Source of the DNA: Prevotellaceae bacterium UBA4332
Lineage (GTDB): Bacteria; Bacteroidota; Bacteroidia; Bacteroidales; Bacteroidaceae
Length of the DNA stretch: 64,000 bases
NCBI GenBank assembly: GCA_002394365.1
Contig: DGTQ01000006.1
Location: 1-64,000, forward strand
Direction: 5' to 3'
Below the pieces are notes generated by a model. That model was not told the origin of the DNA, did not search any database, and saw only the letters and a list, made by a program, of their open reading frames with translations. How positions within the stretch are numbered: position 1 is the first letter of the stretch; the number at the start of each line of letters is the position of its first letter. Below are positions 51,951 through 59,836 of this stretch, one piece after another. Made by a program: the position numbers and the translations under genes.

Positions 51951-51958
51951 CAAAATTA
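51951..51958 (-). promoter_or_regulatory. Promoter -7 box of tig
   Basis: TAATTTTG on the minus strand, 34 bp upstream of the ATG; a -33 element is not clear in the A-rich upstream DNA. Confidence 0.6.
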
Positions 51959-51985
51959 CAAAAAAAAGTTGAATGTCACAACTTT

Positions 51986-53362
51986 TTATAAAAGATTTAC
52001 GTCAATGTCTTGCACAAACGCCTTTGGAGATTTGCCCGTATAAGACTTGAAATTGCGATAGAAAACAGCCTGCGAAGTAAAGCCAGCCGCAGAGTAGAGC
52101 TCGCTGATGTCGATGTCGGGTTGCTTCTTCAGCAGTTCCAGAGCATACTCTATGCGCTTACGATTCACCATCTGCGAGAACGACATGCCCATACCTACGT
52201 TGACAGCCCTGTAAACATACTCGCGATTGGTCTTCATCCGCTCTATCAGGTCCGTCAGGCGGAAGTCATGTATCAGATACAGTTTCTCCTCCTCCATCAC
52301 TCTCTCTATCTCTGTCCTGAGCTTTTCTATCTGCTCGCGAATAGGCACATTCCTCTTTGCCCATACATTTACTGCCTCTGGAGTTTTTACGCCAGTCTTG
52401 ACCTTAACTTTTTCTTCCTCCTTGCTTCCCTTACTATCCACTTCACTCCCCATGCACTCCACTTCGCACTCCACACTCTCTTTTTCACTCCTCATACGCT
52501 CCCCTTCACTCTCCACGCTCTCTTCTTCACTCCTCATACACTCCCCTTCGCACTCCATGCACTCTTCTTCCTCAAGGGCAGGAACGAGGTCGTCCTTCAC
52601 CATATCCTCTACAGAGAAATTCTGGTTATGACCAGCATAGAGCAGCATGAAGAGAAGCAACGTGAACCCCACAGAAACAACGCCCAGTGCCACCTGCGAC
52701 TGAGAGAAAAAGCTTCTGCCCAGCACGTTTACCACGACACTCAGCACACACGCAAAGAGCATCACCATGATAGTGCTTCTTATAGTCTGAGTGTTGCGCT
52801 CCTCTGTGTCGGCATAGTAATTTTCCGCCATTTCATCGAACTTTTTCAGCTTTCGATAACTTGCAAGCAATACCGATACCACCTGTATGGCAAACAAAAC
52901 CTTCGCCCCCTCGTGCAATAAATACTGCGCTCTCATGATGGGGGTGTGCCCTATGTAGTCAGTAGTGTAGAGCTGGTTCACCACATAGTAATTCAGCTCC
53001 TCGGGACTCATCATGAGGAAAAGCCCTCCCATCGTCATACCAACCAGCAATGCTGGCAACACAGCCCACGCGCACCACTTACGCTTGCTCCACTCTGCGT
53101 CCGTCAACTGCTTCACGTAGAGGAAGAACAGGGGATAGACCAGCAGGTTTGACATGCTATAAATAACGTCAGACACAGGCAACACCTCATACACCTTATT
53201 GAAATATACGTAATGCCCCACATAAAGCAGACATACGACAGAGCTGAAAACCATCAGTCTCAGCTTGACAACCGACTGCTCTCTGCGCCAGTCCATCCAT
53301 AGTATAGCCGTCCAGAAAAGGCACACTATCATAGGCAACGATGTGATGAGGGTGAAAATCAT
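51986..53362 (-). CDS. Seven-helix membrane protein with AraC-type DNA-binding domain
   Basis: 458 residues. The N-terminal half has seven predicted membrane helices (to ~residue 240). The C-terminal ~100 residues are an AraC/XylS HTH pair (MSFSQMVNRKRIEYALELL, SELYSAAGFTSQAVFYRNF, YTGKSPKAF). It looks like a membrane-embedded one-component regulator; signal and targets are unknown. The linker (~262-325) is a low-complexity Glu/Cys/Ser/Met stretch (ECMECEGECMRSEEESVES), encoded by ACTCC-based repeats seen elsewhere in spacers. A -7 box is four bases from the ATG. Confidence 0.85.
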   Translation of the reverse strand: MIFTLITSLPMIVCLFWTAILWMDWRREQSVVKLRLMVFSSVVCLLYVGHYVYFNKVYEVLPVSDVIYSMSNLLVYPLFFLYVKQLTDAEWSKRKWCAWAVLPALLVGMTMGGLFLMMSPEELNYYVVNQLYTTDYIGHTPIMRAQYLLHEGAKVLFAIQVVSVLLASYRKLKKFDEMAENYYADTEERNTQTIRSTIMVMLFACVLSVVVNVLGRSFFSQSQVALGVVSVGFTLLLFMLLYAGHNQNFSVEDMVKDDLVPALEEEECMECEGECMRSEEESVESEGERMRSEKESVECEVECMGSEVDSKGSKEEEKVKVKTGVKTPEAVNVWAKRNVPIREQIEKLRTEIERVMEEEKLYLIHDFRLTDLIERMKTNREYVYRAVNVGMGMSFSQMVNRKRIEYALELLKKQPDIDISELYSAAGFTSQAVFYRNFKSYTGKSPKAFVQDIDVNLL

Positions 53363-53366
53363 GGCG

Positions 53367-53374
53367 CAAAGGTA
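53367..53374 (-). promoter_or_regulatory. Promoter -7 box of the AraC-type gene (leaderless)
   Basis: TACCTTTG on the minus strand, four bases before the ATG, implying transcription from or next to the start codon. Confidence 0.6.
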
Positions 53375-53602
53375 CTCTTTTTATTTCACGAAAGCGAATA
53401 AAATTACACTTTTCTTGAAATATGGGCTAAAATTACCCCCCCCTATACCGACTTATTGTAAAAAAGAGAGCAAATATTGCAAAAATAAGAACACCCTTGC
53501 AAGGCACTTATAGTGGACATACATTCCACGTGGCGTAGCGTGAGTGCCGAAAGCACAACCTTTCTTGCGCTCCAGCGTTCGCCCGTTTTTAACACTTGGG
53601 AG

Positions 53603-53700
53603 AGCCGTTTGCAGAAGCACTGGTTCTGCCTGCCCTTCCATTGCTTCTGCCACCCGAAAACAGTGGTTCTGAACGCAGAAGCAGTGGTTCTGCATACGTT
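53603..53700. repeat. 21-bp tandem palindromic array C
   Basis: About four to five units of 21-22 bp with GGTTCTGC and GCAGAAGC arms and ACTGG/AGTGG flanks; two inner units are degenerate. Related to arrays at 203-286 and 36733-36831. Confidence 0.75.
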
Positions 53701-54071
53701 AACACTCACTTAGTCTTAACACGCTATAAATCAATATGTTAAGAATATGAGAAAAAATTACTTTTGCTGATTTTTTGCGAAAAAATCCAATGTTGCTCCG
53801 AGCAAAATTAACATTTCGTATTGTTACAAATGTTACTTTTGTTACTTTTGTTACTTTTGTAATTTTTTTCTTCGCTCCTTATTTCTATATATTTTCAAAA
53901 GAAAGAATATAAATATATTTATACATAAATATCTTTATATTCCAAAGAAAAGTTTCTTGTTGCCCCCATTCAACAAGTCTAAACAAAGTACATTAAGACC
54001 TATTACCTTGCACCAACCTCCGAAAATCAAAAGTAACAAAAGTAACAAAAGTAACAAAAGTAACATTTGAA
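53603..54071. repeat. Composite repeat, copy 3 (GTTACTTTT iterons facing each other)
   Basis: The 21-bp array at 53603-53700 is followed by TTTTTTGCGAAAAAA (53771-53785). The left iteron arm, TGTTACTTT units of 9-bp period (53823-53862), comes next. An AT-rich centre with TATATATTT runs separates it from the inverted right arm AAAAGTAAC units (54029-54071). Same order as copies 1 and 2 but different iteron sequence. No gene lies between 53363 and 54101. Confidence 0.78.
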
Positions 54072-54101
54072 ACTTACCCTGTGATGAAGTTGTAGCTTCT
54101 T

Positions 54102-55256
54102 TTAATTGCTGATTTTTATTCTGGTATATTCTACCCTTTCCTTGTTGGTGGAGTATGATATGTACAGCCATCCGTTGTGTTCCATAGCCTTCGGATAGCT
54201 GTAGCCTATGGTTTTGTATTTTCCCTGGTATCGTTGCGTTGGCAGGTCGTTGCTGTTGCCAGAACGCAGCAGGTATGCTTTGTCGAATGTCTTGCCGTCA
54301 TCAGACAGTGTTATGACCAGTGGAGTGCGTGGTTTCTTCTCGCTTATGGGGTTGTTAACTATGTATGCCGTGCCGTCACTCAGGTTGCCTGCACATTGCT
54401 TTGCCCTTGAGTCGGGCATGTTTGTAGGTGTGGCATCACTCCATGTCTCGCCGTTGTCATGGCTCGTGGCTGCGAGCACACGATATGAGCTTCGCTGGTC
54501 GCGCATTGTCATCACTATGGTGCTATCCTTCTGTACAAAGAAACTGGGTTCCAGTTCTGCTGACTGCTTGCCGTTCGGAGTTGCCTTGAACTCCCCTTTA
54601 CGCCACCCTTCCCGTCCTGTGGCATCATCGGTATAGATGGGGTTGAGACTCATTCCTGGCATCAGGTGCACAGCCCCTATGATACGTCCGTTAGGCATAC
54701 GGTGCGGGTCTTGCTCGAAAATACCATTCATTGGTGTGCCGTCAGCCCATTTCACCTCTTTCAGTGCCGACCATTCTTTGCCGTCAGTGGTCTCGGTGTA
54801 ATATGCAGAGCATGCTTTGAGCGTAGAGTCATTCTGCCACACGTTGACATAAGCCACGAGACGGTCGTTACATGATAGCCATCCTCCTGAGGTGCAAAAA
54901 TATTCTTTGGTGGTGTTGCAGAGCTTTCTTGGTTTGCTCCATGTCTTGCCTTCGTCGCTGCTATGGCTATATGCAACCCATGTGTCAGCGCTGTCCTCAT
55001 CCTTTGCGGAACTCTGCCACATGCAGTATAGCTGTCCCTTGTATGCAGCCATTACCACTCCGTTGGCATAGTGGTCGCTGCTGTCTGATGAACAGAATAC
55101 GGTCACTGTCTCTGCCTTTGGCGCATAGCTGAGTCCGAGTGTGTTTCTGTCCTTAGCATCAAACAGATTCTTTTTTGTGCAGAAAGCAGGAGTGGTCTGT
55201 GCATTCACAAGTGTGGCACACAACATCAGGATAACGATATGTAGGAACTTAATCAT
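54102..55256 (-). CDS. Exported BNR-repeat (sialidase-like) protein
   Basis: 384 residues with a signal peptide (MIKFLHIVILMLCATLVNAQ) and a six-bladed-propeller pattern. Two Asp-boxes are clear: SSDEGKTW and SHDNGETW. The catalytic FRIP arginine motif of GH33 sialidases is not visible, so enzymatic sialidase activity is unproven; another glycan-binding or hydrolase role is possible. The true start is taken at 55256, since the upstream in-frame 67 codons are a transposase-type HTH remnant containing this gene's promoter. The iteron array of copy 3 begins just past its stop. Confidence 0.75.
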   Translation of the reverse strand: MIKFLHIVILMLCATLVNAQTTPAFCTKKNLFDAKDRNTLGLSYAPKAETVTVFCSSDSSDHYANGVVMAAYKGQLYCMWQSSAKDEDSADTWVAYSHSSDEGKTWSKPRKLCNTTKEYFCTSGGWLSCNDRLVAYVNVWQNDSTLKACSAYYTETTDGKEWSALKEVKWADGTPMNGIFEQDPHRMPNGRIIGAVHLMPGMSLNPIYTDDATGREGWRKGEFKATPNGKQSAELEPSFFVQKDSTIVMTMRDQRSSYRVLAATSHDNGETWSDATPTNMPDSRAKQCAGNLSDGTAYIVNNPISEKKPRTPLVITLSDDGKTFDKAYLLRSGNSNDLPTQRYQGKYKTIGYSYPKAMEHNGWLYISYSTNKERVEYTRIKISN

Positions 55257-55457
55257 ATTCAAAGTAAAAATTTTATTTTTCTTTTGCAAAGGTACGACTT
55301 TTTTTCGTTTTCTATAGTGGTATATCCAAGTTCTTATCGTACCAGGACGCACTTTGTAATAATTTCCTAATTCTTCGTAGCTGTTGTCGCCTGTCAAGTA
55401 AGCAGGAATTATCTCCGCCTTCAATTCTCTTGACGCCTTTTGATAGCATTTTCTCAT
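55257..55457 (-). pseudogene. Transposase-like helix-turn-helix remnant, in frame with the BNR gene
   Basis: Residues MRKCYQKASRELKAEIIPAY, then LTGDNSYEELGNYYKVRPG and TIRTWIYHYRKRKKVV, resemble the N-terminal HTH of IS3-type OrfA transposases. There is no catalytic part; the frame runs without a stop into the exported protein's start codon. A TACCTTTG promoter near its end makes a functional fusion unlikely. I read it as an insertion-sequence remnant or a short HTH gene end. Confidence 0.5.
55287..55294 (-). promoter_or_regulatory. Promoter -7 box of the BNR-repeat gene
   Basis: TACCTTTG on the minus strand, 30 bp before the signal-peptide start codon and inside the HTH remnant. Confidence 0.6.
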
Positions 55458-55557
55458 AATTCTAACACATTTATTAAGTTCCTAAATGTGTCAACCTATT
55501 TCAGTATAAGACACTCCTTTCACTCCCCCGCACTCCTTATTACTCCCTCACTCCCTA

Positions 55558-55605
55558 AAATCAGCAAATAATCATGGTGGTATTTGCTGATTTCGTTTTT
55601 TTTTT
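55558..55605 (+). terminator. 13-bp perfect hairpin with T-run, overlapping a promoter
   Basis: AAATCAGCAAATA and TATTTGCTGATTT around a 10-base loop, followed by CG and ten T's: a textbook intrinsic terminator on the plus strand. No plus-strand gene lies just upstream. The right arm also contains the -33 TTTG of the next gene, so it may instead be an insulator or operator. Confidence 0.6.
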
Positions 55606-55614
55606 ATAACTTTG
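55583..55614 (+). promoter_or_regulatory. Promoter of the DUF1599 gene (TTTG-N20-TAACTTTG)
   Basis: TTTG at 55583-55586 and TAACTTTG at 55607-55614 with 20-bp spacing. The ATG is at 55622, so the mRNA is close to leaderless. The flank GCACGAACAT equals that of the polymerase promoter at 15861. Confidence 0.8.
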
Positions 55615-55621
55615 CACGAAC

Positions 55622-56173
55622 ATGGCAAAGCTAAACACAAACGAGCAATTTAAGGCAGCAATGACGCTGTGCAGGGACATCTTCCAGAAGAAGCTGTATG
55701 ACTACAAACCTTCGTGGAGGATGCTGAGACCAGCATCGCTGACAGACCAGCTATTCATAAAGGCTAAACGCATAAGGACGCTGGAGGTGAAAGGCGAGTC
55801 GATGGTGGGCGAAGGCATACTGCCCGAATTCATGGCGCTGATAAACTATGGCATCATTGGTCTGATACAGCTTGACAAGGGGTATGCCGACAAGGTGGAC
55901 ATGACCAATGACGAGGCTATGGCTCTGTACGACGAGTATGCGCAGAAGTGCATGGACCTCATGGTGAAGAAGAACCACGACTATGGCGAAGCATGGAGGG
56001 ACATGCGTGTAAGCAGCTATACCGACCTGATACTTACCAAGCTGGAGCGTATCAAGGAGATAGAGGACAAGAACGGGGTGACAACCGTGAGCGAGGGCAT
56101 AGACTCCAACTACATGGACATCATCAACTATTCGGTGTTTGGAGTGATACAGTTGACCCCCTCCCAGCCCTAA
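55622..56173 (+). CDS. DUF1599 (nucleotide-modification-associated) domain protein
   Basis: 183 residues with two copies of the DUF1599 motif: CRDIFQKKLYDYKPSWRMLR with LTDQLFIKAKRIRTLE (about 17-55), and CMDLMVKKNHDYGEAWRDMR with YTDLILTKLERIKEIED (about 112-150). Distant relatives occur in phage nucleotide-modification clusters and resemble MazG-like all-alpha folds, but the cellular role in Bacteroidetes is not known. The final residues TPSQP are encoded by the edge of a GACCCCCTCCC repeat module. It lies 45 bp before the DoxX-like gene, as in other Bacteroidales. Confidence 0.85.
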   Translation: MAKLNTNEQFKAAMTLCRDIFQKKLYDYKPSWRMLRPASLTDQLFIKAKRIRTLEVKGESMVGEGILPEFMALINYGIIGLIQLDKGYADKVDMTNDEAMALYDEYAQKCMDLMVKKNHDYGEAWRDMRVSSYTDLILTKLERIKEIEDKNGVTTVSEGIDSNYMDIINYSVFGVIQLTPSQP

Positions 56174-56290
56174 AGGCATCCCTCCCCGAGAGGGAGGGGT
56201 AGATATATGCTCTGACCAATGAATGATTCGCTGGAGAAAATATGTAATATTTCCCTCTCCCTCGGGAGAGGGTTGGGGAGAGGGGTTTTG
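56174..56290. repeat. CT/GA-rich modules between DUF1599 and DoxX-like genes
   Basis: CCCTCCCCGAGAGGGAGGG (56181-56199) and CCCTCTCCCTCGGGAGAGGG (56252-56271). The second lies within the start of the DoxX-like reading frame and encodes SLSLGRGLGRG. Confidence 0.6.
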
Positions 56291-57376
56291 TCTTTAGTCT
56301 TTATCTTCTCAGGCTTCGTGAAGGCTGTTGACCCTCTGGGCACACAGTACAAGCTGGAGGATTATGCAGGGGCAATGGGCATCACGTCAGGGGTATTGCC
56401 TGAATGGGTGTTGCTGGGATGCGCTATTGCGCTGGCAGCCACAGAGTTTGTGATGGGTGTGCTGCTGCTGTTTGCCATAAGCAGAAGGCTGGTGACAAAA
56501 CTGGTGCTGGCATTTATGCTGGTGATGACATGCCTGACAGTGTGGATATACCTGTCTGACCCAGTGGAGGACTGCGGATGCTTCGGCGATGCGATAGTGC
56601 TGACGAACGGCGAGACACTGCTGAAGAACATAGTGCTGCTGGCTTGTGCCGGACTACTGGCATGGAGACCTCTGTGCATGAAGAGGATAATAAGCCTGAG
56701 ATGGCAGTGGATAACCTACTACACGGCTATGGCGTTCATACTGGGGATAGCGGCTTACTCGCTGTACTATCTGCCGATAATAGACTTCAGACCATACAAG
56801 GTGGGGGCAAACATACCAAGCCTGATGGAGATGCCTGAAGGGGCTGAGCAGCCAGAATATGAAACCACCTTCATACTGGAGAAAAACGGGAAGAGGAGAG
56901 AGTTTACGCTGGAGGACTATCCAGACTCCACATGGACATTCATAGACTCCAAGTCGAAACTGATAAAGAAAGGCTACGTGCCGCCAATACATGACTTCGA
57001 GATACAGGATGCAAGGACTGGCGACGACCTGACGGAGCAGATACTGAAGGACAATGGATACACCCTGCTGCTGATAGCGCCACATCTGGAGAAAGCCGAC
57101 GATACGGAGTTTGGCGAGATAGACCAGATATACGAATGGGCAACGGAGAACAACGTGCCTTTCTACTGCCTGACGGCGAGTGGCGACAAGGGCATAGCAC
57201 ACTGGATAGACATAACGGGAGCGGAATACCCCTTCTGCCACACAGACGAGACAACTCTCAAGACCATCATAAGGAGCAACCCTGGACTGGTGTTGCTGAA
57301 GGACGGAACCATAATGGGAAAGTGGGCAAACAACGAGTTCACACGCCTGAAAATAGACCAATTCATAAAACAATAA
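56219..57376 (+). CDS. DoxX-like membrane protein with thioredoxin-fold domain (BT_3928 type)
   Basis: 385 residues. Four to five membrane helices in the N-terminal half contain DoxX/MauE-like features (FIFSGFVKAVDPLGTQYKLEDY and CGCFGDAIVLT with a conserved Cys pair). A periplasmic thioredoxin-like domain follows (~190-385; TLLLIAPHLEKAD, NPGLVLLKDGTIMGKW) but lacks a CxxC active site. Bacteroidetes homologues lie beside DUF1599 and tpiA, as here. Possible role in quinone- or thiol-linked redox chemistry is inference. The first ~25 residues include repeat-derived sequence; the true start could be slightly downstream. Confidence 0.75.
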   Translation: MNDSLEKICNISLSLGRGLGRGVLSLVFIFSGFVKAVDPLGTQYKLEDYAGAMGITSGVLPEWVLLGCAIALAATEFVMGVLLLFAISRRLVTKLVLAFMLVMTCLTVWIYLSDPVEDCGCFGDAIVLTNGETLLKNIVLLACAGLLAWRPLCMKRIISLRWQWITYYTAMAFILGIAAYSLYYLPIIDFRPYKVGANIPSLMEMPEGAEQPEYETTFILEKNGKRREFTLEDYPDSTWTFIDSKSKLIKKGYVPPIHDFEIQDARTGDDLTEQILKDNGYTLLLIAPHLEKADDTEFGEIDQIYEWATENNVPFYCLTASGDKGIAHWIDITGAEYPFCHTDETTLKTIIRSNPGLVLLKDGTIMGKWANNEFTRLKIDQFIKQ

Positions 57377-57407
57377 CAATAACAACAACAACTAAAAATC
57401 AAAAACT

Positions 57408-58160
57408 ATGAGAAAGAAAATTGTGGCAGGCAACTGGAAGATGAACAAAAGCCTGCAGGAAGGCATTGCACTGGTAAATGACCTGAAAGAAGTAGTGAAG
57501 AACCCTAACTGCGACGTGGTGATATGCACACCATTCATACACCTCGCTACAGTGGCTGAGATGCTGAAGGGCACACCTATGCAGCTGGGTGCGGAGAACT
57601 GTGCAGACAAGGCAAGCGGAGCATACACAGGCGAGGTAAGTGCCGAGATGGTGAAATCTACTGGTGCTGGATATGTGATACTGGGCCACTCAGAGCGTCG
57701 CCAGTACTACAACGAGACTGGAGAGATACTGAAGGAGAAGGTGCTCCTGGCACTGGAGAACGGACTGAAGGTGCTCTACTGCATAGGCGAATCGCTCGAG
57801 GAGCGTGAGGCTGACAAGCAGAACGAGGTGGTGAAGAAGGAGCTGGAAGAGAGCGTCTTCAACCTCAGCGAGGAGCAGTTTAAGAATATAGTAATAGCAT
57901 ACGAGCCTATCTGGGCTATCGGCACAGGCAAGACTGCTACTGCGGAGCAGGCAGAGGAAATACATGCCTACATACGCTCTTGCGTGAAGGAACGCTACGG
58001 AGCACAGGTGGCAGAGGACACCACAATACTTTATGGTGGCTCTTGCAAGGCAAGCAACGCACCTGAACTCTTCAGCAAGCCTGACATAGATGGCGGACTG
58101 ATAGGTGGCGCTTCGCTGAAGGCTGCTGACTTCAAGGGCATCATAGATGCTTGGAAGTAA
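57408..58160 (+). CDS. tpiA: Triosephosphate isomerase
   Basis: Interconverts dihydroxyacetone phosphate and glyceraldehyde-3-phosphate in glycolysis. The 250 residues have the N-terminal Lys motif AGNWKMNKS, catalytic histidine in GHSERRQYY, catalytic glutamate in AYEPIWAIGTGKTA (loop 6) and the phosphate loop YGGSCKASNA. It follows the DoxX-like gene by 31 bp. Confidence 0.98.
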   Translation: MRKKIVAGNWKMNKSLQEGIALVNDLKEVVKNPNCDVVICTPFIHLATVAEMLKGTPMQLGAENCADKASGAYTGEVSAEMVKSTGAGYVILGHSERRQYYNETGEILKEKVLLALENGLKVLYCIGESLEEREADKQNEVVKKELEESVFNLSEEQFKNIVIAYEPIWAIGTGKTATAEQAEEIHAYIRSCVKERYGAQVAEDTTILYGGSCKASNAPELFSKPDIDGGLIGGASLKAADFKGIIDAWK

Positions 58161-58214
58161 ACATTAAACATTAAACATTAAATATTGAAGGTTGAAGATT
58201 GAAGATTGAAGATT

Positions 58215-58898
58215 ATGAGAAAAACCTGCTACATACACAAAATATCCTTTGTGCCTAAGAGTAAGGCATTGCACATTCTGTCGCTTATCATAATTTTCAA
58301 TCTTCAATTTTCAATCTTCAATTCCGTAAGCGCTCAGACCTTTTTGGATGACTTGAAACGTGATGTGCCTGGTCAGGGCAAGGTGACGGTTACGCAGTCG
58401 AAGGAAATAGACGAACTGGTGAACGGAAAACCTGCACAGGCACCACAAGCTCAACCTAACGCACAAAAGACGGAGACACAAAAGAACGACACCCCTACTC
58501 CAGCCCACGATGGCAAGGAGACAGCCAAGGCCGAGGAGGACAAACCCGACTCAACAAAGAGGCAACCCATCGTAACAGAGGACGAGGACGAAACCGTGCC
58601 ACCAGACATGCGCAAGAAAGTGATGCGAAGGAGCTACAAGATGCAGGGGTTCAGGGTGCAGGTGTATTCGGGAGGCAATTCGCGAGCTGACAGACAAAGG
58701 GCTGAAACAGCGGGTGCAGTAATGAAATCGCATTTCCCCGACCAACCTATATATACGCACTTCTACTCCCCTTCATGGAAATGTCGTATGGGAAACTATA
58801 AGACGCAGGCCGAGGCTCAGGCTTACCTGGCAAAGGTGCGAAAACTGGGCTACAGGCAGGCTTGTATCGTGAAGGGACCTATACAGGTGCAGTACTAA
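58215..58898 (+). CDS. SPOR-domain exported protein
   Basis: About 227 residues: a long signal sequence, a Gln/Pro/Lys-rich disordered linker (~60-125), and a C-terminal SPOR domain (GFRVQVYSGGNSRADRQRAE to YRQACIVKGPIQV) that binds denuded peptidoglycan strands. Start taken at the ATG 58215 rather than the TTG at 58206. Part of the hydrophobic signal segment (FNLQFSIFN) is encoded by the 'ttcaattttcaatcttc' repeat common in spacers here. It sits between tpiA and the exonuclease gene on the same strand. Confidence 0.85.
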   Translation: MRKTCYIHKISFVPKSKALHILSLIIIFNLQFSIFNSVSAQTFLDDLKRDVPGQGKVTVTQSKEIDELVNGKPAQAPQAQPNAQKTETQKNDTPTPAHDGKETAKAEEDKPDSTKRQPIVTEDEDETVPPDMRKKVMRRSYKMQGFRVQVYSGGNSRADRQRAETAGAVMKSHFPDQPIYTHFYSPSWKCRMGNYKTQAEAQAYLAKVRKLGYRQACIVKGPIQVQY

Positions 58899-58946
58899 TA
58901 ATACAACTAATTTCTGATTGCTCATTCCTAATTACTAATCAAGAAA

Positions 58947-59720
58947 ATGAAGTTTGTTTCGTGGAACGTTAATGGTTTGAGAGCTTGTGCGGGCAAAGGT
59001 TTTGCCGACAGGTTTATGGAGATGGACGCAGACTTCTTTTGTCTTCAGGAGACAAAGATGCAGGCTGGACAGCTCGACATGGAGTTTTTAGGCTATGAGT
59101 CTTACTGGAACTATGCCGAGAAGAAAGGTTATTCTGGCACAGCCATATACACGAAGCACCACCCCGTAAGCGTAAATTACGGCATGAAATGGCTGCTGGA
59201 AGACGAGAGCATCTCTGAGCATGAGCACGAGGGAAGGGTGATAACACTGGAGTATGAAGATTTCTATTTCATCACAGTATATGTGCCCAACGCACAGGAC
59301 GGACTGAAAAGACTGGACTACCGCATGAGGTGGGAGGACACTTTTCTTACTTATATAAAGACACTCGACAAGAAGAAACCAGTGGTATTCTGTGGCGACC
59401 TAAACGTGGCACATGAAGAGATAGACCTGAAGAACCCCAAGACAAACCGCAAGAACCCTGGCTTTACAGACGAGGAGAGAGGAAAGTTCTCTACTCTGCT
59501 TGAGGCTGGATTTAAGGATACTTTTCGCACGTTGCATCCAGAGGAACAAACTTTCTCATGGTGGTCATACCGCTTTCACGCCAGAGAGAAAAACATAGGG
59601 TGGCGCATAGACTATTTCGTAGTATCAGACAGACTGATGCCAAAGGTGGCAGAGGCAAAGATACATACCGACATCATGGGGTCAGACCATTGTCCTGTAG
59701 AACTAATTCTTAGCATATAG
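58947..59720 (+). CDS. xth: Exodeoxyribonuclease III (AP endonuclease)
   Basis: Repairs abasic sites and 3' blocked ends. The 257 residues include the family motifs SWNVNGLRA, CLQETKMQ (metal-binding Glu), CGDLNVAHEEIDL, WRIDYFVVS and the catalytic GSDHCPVELIL. The length is normal for ExoA/XthA. It is preceded by an 'aattactaat' spacer and followed by a spacer with a CGGCTCTGCCGC module. Confidence 0.96.
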   Translation: MKFVSWNVNGLRACAGKGFADRFMEMDADFFCLQETKMQAGQLDMEFLGYESYWNYAEKKGYSGTAIYTKHHPVSVNYGMKWLLEDESISEHEHEGRVITLEYEDFYFITVYVPNAQDGLKRLDYRMRWEDTFLTYIKTLDKKKPVVFCGDLNVAHEEIDLKNPKTNRKNPGFTDEERGKFSTLLEAGFKDTFRTLHPEEQTFSWWSYRFHAREKNIGWRIDYFVVSDRLMPKVAEAKIHTDIMGSDHCPVELILSI

Positions 59721-59836
59721 TCTCTATGTTTAAGAGTTTAAGAGCTTCGCAAGAAACTTCTATCTTCAATTTTTCCCTCGGCTCTGCCGCTTTTACAAAG
59801 CGCAGAGCGCGACTAAAAGAATCTTCAATATAAAAA

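Noticed and set aside
53822..54071. GTTAC repeats as a plain slipped microsatellite
   Set aside because: Two separate arms in opposite orientation 170 bp apart are not produced by slippage alone, and the same architecture appears with other sequences nearby.
55257..55457. N-terminal DNA-binding domain of the BNR protein
   Set aside because: A signal peptide follows directly and a promoter lies between; a cytoplasmic HTH fused before an export signal makes no functional sense.
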